A stretch of 64,000 nt of DNA, from contig OZ242037.1 in the NCBI GenBank assembly GCA_965205165.1, positions 186,001-250,000 of the forward strand. Direction: 5' to 3'. The notes under the pieces were generated by a model. It was not told the origin of the DNA and made no database searches. It saw nothing but the letters and a program-made list of their open reading frames with translations. This DNA is from CBDESM01 sp965205165 (GTDB lineage Bacteria > Chloroflexota > Dehalococcoidia > Bin125). Every line of letters starts with the position of its first letter. Position 1 is the first letter of the stretch. This document shows positions 38,821 to 45,794 of this stretch, piece by piece. The position numbers and the translations under genes were made by a program.

Positions 38821-39887
38821 ATTCTCCGCGCCGTCGCGAATACCGATTCAGCCTGCGCTACAGACCGGATGGCTTGGCCGGCCTCAATGCGCTCGCCCCC
38901 GCTCCCCGTCGCGCCGCGCGCCGGCTGATTCGCGATCTCCAAAGCGACCCATACCGCGCCGGCACCAAGCAGCTGGCCGGGCAACCGGAAGGGCGCCGCC
39001 GCGCCGTGCTCGGCAGCCGATGGCTCATCTACGCCGTCGATGACCGCACGTGCCCGATCCTGATCGAACGGATCGAACCCCGCGCAACCGTCTATCGGTC
39101 CGACCTCATCTTCCCCGAGGGCCCGCCCGTTGCGATAGCGCCCCGCCGCCATCCGCCTATGATCGACCCAGCGCCGAGCGCCATCCGCTCCGGAGGACCA
39201 CATGCCCGCCGACGACCTCGAGCAAGCAGTCGACGAAGAGCCGTACATCGAAGACACGCGCCGCCCGTGGCAGCGCGCCTCCGAGCTGCTCGAAGCCGGC
39301 CACGAGTGGGAGCGCGTCAAGTGGTGCCTGGTCGCCGACTACCGGGCCCGCCTCAAGTTCGCCAACATGCTCGGCGACGACGACATGGCCCAACTCGCCG
39401 AACACCGCTTCTACAGCATCGTCAGGGAAGTCGAAGGCAACGACTTCGACCAAGCCCAAATCGACGCCTGGATCGAGCGGATCGACCGCCAAATCAACGA
39501 ACCCCCCGAAGACCGCGCCAAAGCGCCGGCGGCGGACAGCGGAGGCTGACGATGGTCTCAACGCGCCCCGAACCGGCGCTCCTGCCAGCGCCCTTCGCCG
39601 AAGACGACCGCGCCCCCTGGCAGCGCGCCCGCGAGCTGCTCGACGCCGGCTATCCGTGGCCGCAGATCAAGTCCTGCATGTTCATCGATTGCCTCGCACG
39701 GCAAACGTTCGCCGAGATGCTCGGCGACGACGACATGGCCGCGCTCGCCGACGTCTACTACCACCACACCGTCACCGGCATTGAGAACGCCTGGATCAGC
39801 GAAGCCGAGATGGAGTCGCGGCTCGACGCGCTCGACCGCCGCGACGGCCTGCCTCCGTTCGACTACGAGCCCGACGGCCCGGAGTGA
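38817..39887 (+). CDS. B3: RelE/ParE-like toxin whose stop is lost; frame open into A5
   Basis: The first 105 codons are a toxin like B2: AARRLIRDLQSDPYRAGTKQ, RRAVLGSRWLIYAV, IERIEPRATVYRS. B2 ends CCGCCCCCGTTGCGATAG; B3 has CCGCCCGTTGCGATAG. The two missing bases in the C-run shift the TAG (39136-39138) out of frame. The frame then stays open for about 250 more codons, crosses A4 in a different frame (meaningless Arg/Pro-rich text) and joins A5 in frame to its stop. A true fusion protein is unlikely; A5 has its own start. Either the toxin carries a long tail, it is being lost, or the run was miscounted in assembly. Confidence 0.6.
   Translation: MNSPRRREYRFSLRYRPDGLAGLNALAPAPRRAARRLIRDLQSDPYRAGTKQLAGQPEGRRRAVLGSRWLIYAVDDRTCPILIERIEPRATVYRSDLIFPEGPPVAIAPRRHPPMIDPAPSAIRSGGPHARRRPRASSRRRAVHRRHAPPVAARLRAARSRPRVGARQVVPGRRLPGPPQVRQHARRRRHGPTRRTPLLQHRQGSRRQRLRPSPNRRLDRADRPPNQRTPRRPRQSAGGGQRRLTMVSTRPEPALLPAPFAEDDRAPWQRARELLDAGYPWPQIKSCMFIDCLARQTFAEMLGDDDMAALADVYYHHTVTGIENAWISEAEMESRLDALDRRDGLPPFDYEPDGPE
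39158..39163 (+). promoter_or_regulatory. -10-like TATGAT before A4
   Basis: TATGAT lies in the same position relative to the B3 end as TATGCT does relative to the B2 end, so it descends from the same unit promoter. The GATGCC palindrome is missing here. The A4 ATG is 38 bases downstream with GGAGG. Confidence 0.45.
39202..39549 (+). CDS. A4: acidic antitoxin-like paralogue without its own toxin
   Basis: A 115-residue acidic paralogue: RRPWQRASELLEAGHEWERV, KWCLVADYRARLKFANMLGD, DDMAQLAEHRF. The C-terminus differs from the others (QINEPPEDRAKAPAADSGG), as if it no longer contacts a toxin. It has a strong CGGAGGA ribosome site. It is followed after 2 bases by A5 and not by a toxin. The coding frame differs from the read-through frame of B3, and its conserved core shows that this is the real frame. 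Confidence 0.75.
   Translation: MPADDLEQAVDEEPYIEDTRRPWQRASELLEAGHEWERVKWCLVADYRARLKFANMLGDDDMAQLAEHRFYSIVREVEGNDFDQAQIDAWIERIDRQINEPPEDRAKAPAADSGG
39552..39887 (+). CDS. A5: acidic antitoxin-like protein
   Basis: A 111-residue acidic paralogue: DDRAPWQRARELLDAGYPW, IKSCMFIDCLARQTFAEMLG, DDDMAALADV, ALDRRDGLPPFDYEPDGPE. ATG 39552 has GGAGG (39541-39545) inside the end of A4, so A4 and A5 are probably cotranslated. Its stop overlaps the GTG of toxin B5. The N-terminal 18 residues (VSTRPEPALLPAPFAE) differ from A2 and A3. Confidence 0.78.
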   Translation: MVSTRPEPALLPAPFAEDDRAPWQRARELLDAGYPWPQIKSCMFIDCLARQTFAEMLGDDDMAALADVYYHHTVTGIENAWISEAEMESRLDALDRRDGLPPFDYEPDGPE

Positions 39888-40192
39888 GCCCCCCGCGCGG
39901 ATTCGCCCTGCGATACAGCGAAGCGGGTGATGCCGACTTCCACGCGCTCGCACCCGAACCCCGCCGAGCGGCCCGGCGCTTGATCCGCGACTTGCAAGCC
40001 AACCCCTACCGCAGCGGAACCAAGCAGCTCGAAGGTCAAGAGAAAGGCACGCGCCGGGCCGTGGCCGGCGGGCGCCGGATCATCTACATCGTCGATGACG
40101 AAACGCGCACCATCAGCATCGAGCGGATCGATCTCCGCGCCACCGTATACAGGCCGCCGTTCAACGCCCCGGATCCCGGTCGCGCTGGCTGA
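39884..40192 (+). CDS. B5: RelE/ParE-like toxin
   Basis: A 102-residue basic protein: AARRLIRDLQANPYRSGTKQ, EKGTRRAVAGGRRIIYIVDD, ISIERIDLRATVYR. These are the same landmarks as B2 with a normal stop. The GTG start overlaps the A5 stop. It ends 21 bases from the convergent LLM oxidoreductase gene. The target (ribosome-bound mRNA or gyrase) cannot be told from sequence. Confidence 0.85.
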   Translation: MSPPRGFALRYSEAGDADFHALAPEPRRAARRLIRDLQANPYRSGTKQLEGQEKGTRRAVAGGRRIIYIVDDETRTISIERIDLRATVYRPPFNAPDPGRAG

Positions 40193-40213
40193 GCAGTCCG
40201 AGCCGCCCGGCCG

Positions 40214-41125
40214 CTAGAACTCGGGGGCGAGCGACGAGAGGAAGGCGCGGGTCCGCTCCCGCTCTTCGCGTGAGCCGAAGGTGACGGCGCCGAAATCGGT
40301 CGCGCCCGCATCCGCCAAGCGGCGCAGCTGCACGCCGAGCTCCTCCTCGCCGCCGATCAGCGCGACATCGCCCGGCTCCGCCGCACCTTCGCGGTCCAGC
40401 ATCCCGCGGTACGACGGCAGCCGCCCGTAGTTCTGGAACTGCTCGTACGCCGTCTTCCGCCCCGCCTCCGCGTCCTCCGTCAGCAGGATCGGCAGCCCGC
40501 ACACGATCCGCGACGAGCCCGACTCCGCCGCCGCGTTGATCTTCGGCGCGATGTGCGATTCGACCGTCTGCGCGCCCGTCATCCACAGGATCGTCCCGTC
40601 CGTCCGCGAACCGGCCAGCCGCAGCATCGCCGGCCCCATCGCCGCCAGCATGCACGAGACCGGCGGCGCATCCGCCACCTCCAGATGCACGTTCCCGCGG
40701 TACTGCTCCCCCTCGTACCCGCGCACCGCCTCGCCCTTCAGCAGCGGCAGCAGCACGTCCAAGTACTCCGCCATGTGCCGCGCCGGCTTGTCGAACGACA
40801 TCCCGAACATCCCCTCGATCACCACTTGGTGCGACAGCCCGATCCCCAGCACGAAGCGCGGCCCGCCCGCCGCCGCCTGCACCGTCACCGCCTGCTGCGC
40901 CATCGCGTGCGGATGCCGCGGGTAGGTCGGCACCACCGCCGTCATCAGCTCGATCCGCTCCGTCTCGTGCGCCGCCAACGTCAGCGCCCCCATCGCGTCG
41001 TGCGAGAAGATGTTCGCCATCGCGAAGGTCGCGAACCCCTCCCGCTCCGCCCGCCGCGCATCCTCGACCACATCCCCCACCCTGGCCGCCGGCCCCGTAG
41101 CCCCCGTGAAAATCCCGATCTTCAT
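40214..41125 (-). CDS. LLM-class (F420-type) flavin oxidoreductase
   Basis: A 303-residue luciferase-like monooxygenase-fold protein: MKIGIFTGATG, ARRAEREGFATFAMANIFSH, AAHETERIELMTAVVPTYPR, GGPRFVLGIGLSHQVVIEGM, YLDVLLPLLKG, then SREERERTRAFLSSLAPEF. The pattern is that of the F420-dependent branch found in Actinobacteria and Chloroflexota. The substrate is unknown. I chose ATG 41125 because it has GAGGAG upstream and starts at the first conserved strand; a longer frame to 41173 lacks support. It is convergent with toxin B5. Confidence 0.85.
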   Translation of the reverse strand: MKIGIFTGATGPAARVGDVVEDARRAEREGFATFAMANIFSHDAMGALTLAAHETERIELMTAVVPTYPRHPHAMAQQAVTVQAAAGGPRFVLGIGLSHQVVIEGMFGMSFDKPARHMAEYLDVLLPLLKGEAVRGYEGEQYRGNVHLEVADAPPVSCMLAAMGPAMLRLAGSRTDGTILWMTGAQTVESHIAPKINAAAESGSSRIVCGLPILLTEDAEAGRKTAYEQFQNYGRLPSYRGMLDREGAAEPGDVALIGGEEELGVQLRRLADAGATDFGAVTFGSREERERTRAFLSSLAPEF

Positions 41126-41283
41126 GTTCCCGCTCCTCAATACCGCCGGTTCGCATCGCACCCCGGCCCGCATCGTTGAATCTGCTCCGATGCTACCTGA
41201 CCTTCCCCAGCCAAGTGACTAGCCCGGGGCCTCCTGCAAAAAGTCAACGCGCTCTCTATGGGAAATCAGCACTACTTGGCATG

Positions 41284-41326
41284 CCGGATGGCCAACCTTT
41301 TTTTCTGCGGCAACTTGGCCATTCGG
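41284..41326. repeat. Imperfect 12-base inverted repeat in the LLM/yhdH gap
   Basis: CCGGATGGCCAA (41284-41295) pairs with TTGGCCATTCGG (41315-41326) with one G-T position, around a 19-base loop containing seven T. It lies in the 265-base gap 41126-41390 between two leftward genes, which is more AT-rich than its surroundings. It lacks a T-run after the stem in either direction, so it is not a standard terminator. The same gap has a minus-strand TAGCAT (41195-41190) that could serve the LLM gene. I see no coding gene there. Confidence 0.5.
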
Positions 41327-41390
41327 TTAATCGGCGCCAAAGCCCGGCAAGCGACGGCGAATCGCGATCTCCTACGCTGGAGACCCTCCC

Positions 41391-42380
41391 TCAGCTCGGG
41401 CGCACGAGGACGCGGCCGCGGATTTGGCCGGCTAGGATGCGCTGGGCGGCTTCGGGGACTTCTTCCAGTGTTGCGCGCTGTTCGACCATTGCCAAGAGCT
41501 GGCCGGGCTTGAAATCTGCGGCCATTCGGGACCAGAGGGCGGCGCGCTTTTCGGCGGGGTAGTAGACCGATTCGACGCCGGCCAGGGTGACGCCGCGGAG
41601 GATGAAGGGCATCACGTTGGTGGGGATGGGGACGCCGCCGGTGAGGCCGGAGACGGCGACTACGCCGCCGTATTTGGCTTGGCGCAGGATCGATGCGGTG
41701 GTCGAGCCGCCTACGGGGTCGACGGCGGCGGCCCAGCGCTCGCCTTCGATCGGGCGCTTGTTTTCAGCGGTCAGCTCCTCGCGGTCCAAGATCGTGCTCG
41801 CGCCCAGGTCGCGCAGGAAGTCGTGTTCGGACGCCTTGCCGGTGCTCGCGGCCACCTCGTAGCCGCGGGCGGCCAGCATCGCCACGGCGGTCGAACCGAC
41901 CCCGCCGGTCGCGCCGGTCACCACCACCGGGCCCGCTTCCGGGCCGATGCCGGCCGAGGCGATGATGTCGATCGAGATCGCCGCGGTCAGCCCAGCCGTG
42001 CCCAGCACCATCGCCTCTTCCGCGGTCAGCCCGTCGGGCAGCGGCTGCAGCCAAGACGCGGGCACCCGCGCCCGTTCCGCGTAGCCGCCCTCGTGTCCCG
42101 TGCCCAGCTCGTAGCCAGTCGCCACCACGCGGTCGCCGACCGAAAATTCCGGCGAGGCGGACTCAGCCACCGTGCCGGCGAAATCGATCCCGGGCACCAT
42201 CGGGTAGCGGGTCACCACCCGTCCGTTGGGGATGCAGGCCAGGCCGTCCTTGTAGTTCAGGTCCGACCACTCGACGGCGACCGTCACTTCGCCTTCGGGC
42301 AGCGCCGAATCCTCGATCTGCTGGACGCCGACCCGGAAGTCGTCTTCGGTCTTCTCGATCACGAGTGCGCGATGCGTCAT
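41391..42380 (-). CDS. YhdH/AcuI-type MDR family reductase (acrylyl-CoA reductase-like)
   Basis: A 329-residue zinc-free medium-chain reductase. Motifs: VEWSDLNYKDGLACIPNG, YPMVPGIDFAGTV, GDRVVATGYELGTGHEGGYA, LGTAGLTAAISI, the NADPH site VVTGATGGVGSTAVAMLAA and TLAGVESVYYPAEKR. These are the signatures of AcuI/YhdH, which reduces acryloyl-CoA to propionyl-CoA. Acryloyl-CoA arises from DMSP or 3-hydroxypropionate, and a propionyl-CoA carboxylase subunit is encoded at 61.7 kb; the link is inference. Plus-strand base use here is G-rich, unlike both neighbours. Confidence 0.87.
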   Translation of the reverse strand: MTHRALVIEKTEDDFRVGVQQIEDSALPEGEVTVAVEWSDLNYKDGLACIPNGRVVTRYPMVPGIDFAGTVAESASPEFSVGDRVVATGYELGTGHEGGYAERARVPASWLQPLPDGLTAEEAMVLGTAGLTAAISIDIIASAGIGPEAGPVVVTGATGGVGSTAVAMLAARGYEVAASTGKASEHDFLRDLGASTILDREELTAENKRPIEGERWAAAVDPVGGSTTASILRQAKYGGVVAVSGLTGGVPIPTNVMPFILRGVTLAGVESVYYPAEKRAALWSRMAADFKPGQLLAMVEQRATLEEVPEAAQRILAGQIRGRVLVRPS

Positions 42381-42436
42381 TGGACTGCCTCTTTCTGCCT
42401 TGTGCTGCCTGTCGGAGATTTGCGGACTTCGCCGCG

Positions 42437-43264
42437 CTACGGGCCGGTCGAACGGCCGCCGAACATGGGCGCATGGTGCTGGCTCATCAGCTCCCCGTGA
42501 CCTGCATGCGGCATATGGCGCACGGCGACCCCTTCACCGCTGAAGTCGACGATGGTCGCGCCGCCCGTGTGCCGCGGCGCGCCCGGGTAGTAGGCCGGCG
42601 TCCCCTCGCCCACCTGCTGGTGCACGTCGATGTGGCCCAGCGCGATGTAGTCCGCGTCCAGCGCTTCCAGATGCGCGTCCCGGATCAGGTACGAGTAGCG
42701 CGCCTCGCCGTCGCCGACGTAGTAGCCGTGCGCGACCGCGATCCGCCACATGTGGCGATCCGGCCAGTGCCGCCAAGCGGGGCAGGCCGCGGCCGGCGAG
42801 AAATCGTCGTAGCTCTCGTGCGCCTGCCCCCAGAACTGCACGCCCGGCTCGTCCAGCACCACCAGCTCCCCCTCCGCGCTGCAGATCACGTGCACGTTGG
42901 GCGGAAACGCGGCCCCGTGCTTCTCGTAGATGCCCTCCGGCATCGCCGGGTCGTGGTTGCCGGGCAGCACCACGATCGGGCGCCCGAACGCCTCCATCAG
43001 CTGCCCGGTCACGTCCACGTACGGCCGCTTCACCCGCACGTGGTCGAAGAAGTCGCCCGCGACCACGCCGACCTCCGCCCCGTGTTCCGCCGCCAGGTCC
43101 AGCACGTGCGAGAACGCCAGCAGCGCCGGCTCCAAGTCGCCGTCCTTGTAGGGCTCCGACGTGTAGGCCCCCAGATGCACGTCCGACGTGTGCAGCATCC
43201 GCAGCGGATGCGCATCCGCCTCCTGATCCGCAATCCGCTCATGCGCGGGATGAATGGTGGACAT
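42437..43264 (-). CDS. Calcineurin-like metallophosphoesterase
   Basis: A 275-residue phosphoesterase with the five-block metal site: TSDVHLG, VVAGDFFDH, VVLPGNHDP, VAHGYYV, ALGHIDVHQ. The layout resembles small SbcD/Mre11-like enzymes (nuclease-type DNA repair), but no partner ATPase (SbcC) is adjacent, so the substrate is open. Start uncertain: ATG 43264 gives 22 extra residues before the conserved MLHTSDVHLG, which could itself start at 43198. It is divergent from the endonuclease gene. Confidence 0.82.
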   Translation of the reverse strand: MSTIHPAHERIADQEADAHPLRMLHTSDVHLGAYTSEPYKDGDLEPALLAFSHVLDLAAEHGAEVGVVAGDFFDHVRVKRPYVDVTGQLMEAFGRPIVVLPGNHDPAMPEGIYEKHGAAFPPNVHVICSAEGELVVLDEPGVQFWGQAHESYDDFSPAAACPAWRHWPDRHMWRIAVAHGYYVGDGEARYSYLIRDAHLEALDADYIALGHIDVHQQVGEGTPAYYPGAPRHTGGATIVDFSGEGVAVRHMPHAGHGELMSQHHAPMFGGRSTGP

Positions 43265-43334
43265 CCGCAGCCACGCCCCAATCCAGACCGGCAACCCCGC
43301 CGGTGCTCCCCTCAGCCTAGCGGAGGATCGCGCG

Positions 43335-43340
43335 TAAACT
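43335..43340 (+). promoter_or_regulatory. -10-like TAAACT before the endonuclease gene
   Basis: TAAACT ends 29 bases before the ATG at 43370. A GAGGA ribosome site (43361-43365) lies in the leader. On the other strand TAGGCT (43319-43314) could serve the phosphoesterase. No -35 recognised. Confidence 0.4.
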
Positions 43341-43369
43341 CTGAAGACCTGCGCAGCATCGAGGACGAA

Positions 43370-44809
43370 ATGGCGATGGCACGCACGACAAGGCCGTCCC
43401 ATCTGCCGGCACGGTTCCCCAGACGAGCGCTGTTCGAACACCTGCTCGCCGAATACGGTTCCCGGCCGTCGTACTGGTACGTCCCGAAGATCCGTCGCCT
43501 CGACGACGCGCAGATCGCTCGGATGAGCGGGCAGCTCGCGCTGATCGACGCGGAGTTCAGCGGCCGCCCTTGGGAGTTGGAGGCCCAAAACGAGCTGATC
43601 CGGCGGATGATCGAGACCGGCACCGCACCGTTCTCGCAACCGACAGCCGACAGTGATGTCCAAGCAGGTCGCCGCCTGGCCATCAAGACGAACTTGGAGA
43701 TGTTCGGATTGGTCTGGGCTCTGAATGATCAACCGATCCGCCTGACCGCCGTCGGCCGAGAGCTCGCCGCCGCAGAGGACCGCGAAACCCGCTGCGTCAT
43801 CATTGAACGTCAAATCCGCAGATTCCAATATCCCAGCCCACTCGCGCCGACGCACTGGAAGCGCTATGACCGCGACTCGCTCGGACTCTTCCCCCACCGA
43901 TTCCTCGCGCAGCTGCTGGAGATGGTGGATGGACGGATCACTTTCGACGAGTACGACTATCTCGTGAACCTCGCACGCTCCCGCCAAGACTTGGCACAGG
44001 TGGCCGAGTGGACGCTCGCTTGGCGCGAGCTGGCGGAGCATCAGCGTGCTCAGCTGAGGCGGGTGCTCGACGCGGTACCGCTGGCCGTCGGTCCCCGGCA
44101 TGCCCCAATGCGACGCGCCCGGGGCGTCGGAGCCAACAGCAAGCAATCGCGAGCCCTCTTCGGCTTCCCGCGCCCCTTCATCGTCGATGCGGACACCGAA
44201 ATGATCACCCTCGATCCTGACGCGGTCAGCGGGGAGATGCTCGACCGCGATACGGATCCGCCAATCCTGCGCTTCACATCCAAAGCCGACTGGTTGGCCC
44301 ATTATGGAGAACCGCACGACCGCCCCACCTCGCGCTCCGAGCCCCTCCCCCGCGTAGATCGCGCCGCCCTCGCCGCCAAGTTGGCGAAAGCCCCTCCCCC
44401 GGCAGAGTGGACCGCCGAAGAACGCCGCCAAGTCGAAAGAGAGATCGAGACGGCGTACGCCGAAGATCCGAGCCTGCTGCAAACGCTGGAACCCGGCCTG
44501 AGATTCGAGGATCGTCAAGTCTGGACGCCGATCGGCACGATGGACCTCCTGTGCAGAGGCGCGGACGGAAGGTACGTCGTCGTCAAAGTCAAAGCTGGCG
44601 AAGCCGAGGACGCCGCTTTCGGCCAGATTCTGCGCTACATCGGGTGGATCCACCGGAATTTCGAGGAGGGCGAGGGCAATGTTCGCGGGATCATCCTGGC
44701 GGGTGGTTTCACGGACAAGGCGCGCTATTCGCGGATCAGCTTGCTCCGCGACGATGCGGAGGAATTCCTCGGGTTCCGCACCCACGCCTTCGCGACGGAG
44801 GCGTCCTGA
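43370..44809 (+). CDS. Restriction endonuclease-like protein: AlwI-like N-terminus, NucS-like C-terminus
   Basis: A 479-residue protein. The N-terminal 330 residues include IRLTAVGRELAAAEDRET and are reminiscent of AlwI-type restriction enzymes; this resemblance is weak. The C-terminal part is NucS/DUF91-like: LRFEDRQVWTPIGTMDLL with D392, then VVVKVKAG where NucS has VVVELK, and AAFGQILRYIGWIHRNFEEG. The catalytic Glu is thus Lys406, while Asp392 and Lys408 remain. The stop is followed at once by the methyltransferase ATG, which suggests a restriction-modification pair. Codon use is richer in A/T than the neighbours, suggesting transfer. Start: ATG with GAGGA. Confidence 0.72.
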   Translation: MAMARTTRPSHLPARFPRRALFEHLLAEYGSRPSYWYVPKIRRLDDAQIARMSGQLALIDAEFSGRPWELEAQNELIRRMIETGTAPFSQPTADSDVQAGRRLAIKTNLEMFGLVWALNDQPIRLTAVGRELAAAEDRETRCVIIERQIRRFQYPSPLAPTHWKRYDRDSLGLFPHRFLAQLLEMVDGRITFDEYDYLVNLARSRQDLAQVAEWTLAWRELAEHQRAQLRRVLDAVPLAVGPRHAPMRRARGVGANSKQSRALFGFPRPFIVDADTEMITLDPDAVSGEMLDRDTDPPILRFTSKADWLAHYGEPHDRPTSRSEPLPRVDRAALAAKLAKAPPPAEWTAEERRQVEREIETAYAEDPSLLQTLEPGLRFEDRQVWTPIGTMDLLCRGADGRYVVVKVKAGEAEDAAFGQILRYIGWIHRNFEEGEGNVRGIILAGGFTDKARYSRISLLRDDAEEFLGFRTHAFATEAS

Positions 44810-44810
44810 G

Positions 44811-45794
44811 ATGGCCCACTACAGGATTCCCCGTCCGATTGATTGGCCGGCGGATGTCGTCGACAAGATCATCCAGGGCGACGCCGCGGCCACGCTGCGG
44901 CAGCTCCCGCCGGATTGCGTGTCGCTGGCGGTCACCAGTCCGCCCTATTGGGATGTCGTCGACTACGGCATTGAGGGGCAGATCGGCCAGACCTCCTATG
45001 AGGCCTATCTGGACCAGCTGGTCGAAGTCTGGCGGGAAACCGCCCGCGTGCTCGCGCCCAACGGCAAGCTCGCCGTCGTCACGCCGGTCATGCCGATCCC
45101 CAAGGCGCAGATCGCCGACCAGCACACGCGGCACCTCAAGAACATCGCCGCCGACATCGAAGCCAGCATCCTCGGCGGCGTCGACGGGCTGAAGCGCTAC
45201 GGGCTCTTCGTCTGGAAGAAGCAGACCACCAAGAAGATGTTCGGCAGCTACCCCTATCCGCCCAACCTCTACGAGGACAACACGATCGAGTTCATCAACG
45301 TCTACGTCAAGGACGGCCCGCCGGTCCCGCTGCCCAAATCGATCAAGGAGGCCAGCAAGCTCACGCAGGCCGAGTGGCGCAACCTCACGATGCAGATCTG
45401 GCCCATGTACCCCGAAGACGTCAAGCGCGCCGGCGGCCATCCCGCCCCCTTCCCCGTCGTGCTGCCGCAGCGGCTCGCCCTGATGTACGCCTTCCGCGCC
45501 GACCCGGCCCGCGATTTCGCCGGCGACATCGTGCTCGACATGTTCAACGGCTCCGGCGCGACCACGCTCGCCGCCAAGGCGACCGGGCGGCGCTGGATCG
45601 GGATCGACCTCAATCCCGCCTTCTGCGAGCACGCCGAACGCCGCCTGCGCACCGAGCGGGTCAGCCCGCACGCCATCATGCTCCAGGACGTCTCCGTCAA
45701 GCGCGCCTACGACAGCCAACAGCTCGACCTGTTCAGCGGGTCGGACGGCAACGGCGCGGGCACCGGGCAGCCAGCCTCTACAATCGCCCCATGA
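44811..45794 (+). CDS. DNA methyltransferase M1 (N4-cytosine/N6-adenine, SPPY type)
   Basis: A 327-residue amino-methyltransferase in the permuted order: motif IV TSPPYWD near residue 42 and the AdoMet-binding motif DMFNGSGATTLAAKATGRRW near 243, followed by IGIDLNPAFCEHAERRL. SPPY is most often N4-cytosine specific. The large middle part (WKKQTTKKMFGSYPYPPNLY, EFINVYVKDGP) is probably the target-recognition region. It starts one base after the endonuclease stop, so the two genes read as a restriction-modification pair. It ends overlapping gatB by 4 bases. Confidence 0.85.
   Translation: MAHYRIPRPIDWPADVVDKIIQGDAAATLRQLPPDCVSLAVTSPPYWDVVDYGIEGQIGQTSYEAYLDQLVEVWRETARVLAPNGKLAVVTPVMPIPKAQIADQHTRHLKNIAADIEASILGGVDGLKRYGLFVWKKQTTKKMFGSYPYPPNLYEDNTIEFINVYVKDGPPVPLPKSIKEASKLTQAEWRNLTMQIWPMYPEDVKRAGGHPAPFPVVLPQRLALMYAFRADPARDFAGDIVLDMFNGSGATTLAAKATGRRWIGIDLNPAFCEHAERRLRTERVSPHAIMLQDVSVKRAYDSQQLDLFSGSDGNGAGTGQPASTIAP
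45779..45784 (+). promoter_or_regulatory. -10-like TACAAT before gatB
   Basis: TACAAT lies inside the last codons of M1 and ends 6 bases before the gatB ATG, with no room for a ribosome site. It suggests a leaderless gatB message independent of the methyltransferase. No -35 recognised. Confidence 0.5.

Noticed and set aside
38817..39887. True toxin-antitoxin fusion protein B3-A5
   Set aside because: The middle of the frame is out-of-frame translation of A4, A5 has its own start and ribosome site, and the missing stop is explained by a 2-base contraction. Kept as a finding but not as a designed fusion.
41284..41326. Intrinsic terminator of the yhdH-like gene
   Set aside because: The stem is good but no T-run follows it in either direction; the T-run is in the loop.
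41176..41562. Small plus-strand genes in the LLM/yhdH gap
   Set aside because: These frames run into the antisense of the yhdH-like gene, have no family motif and no ribosome site.
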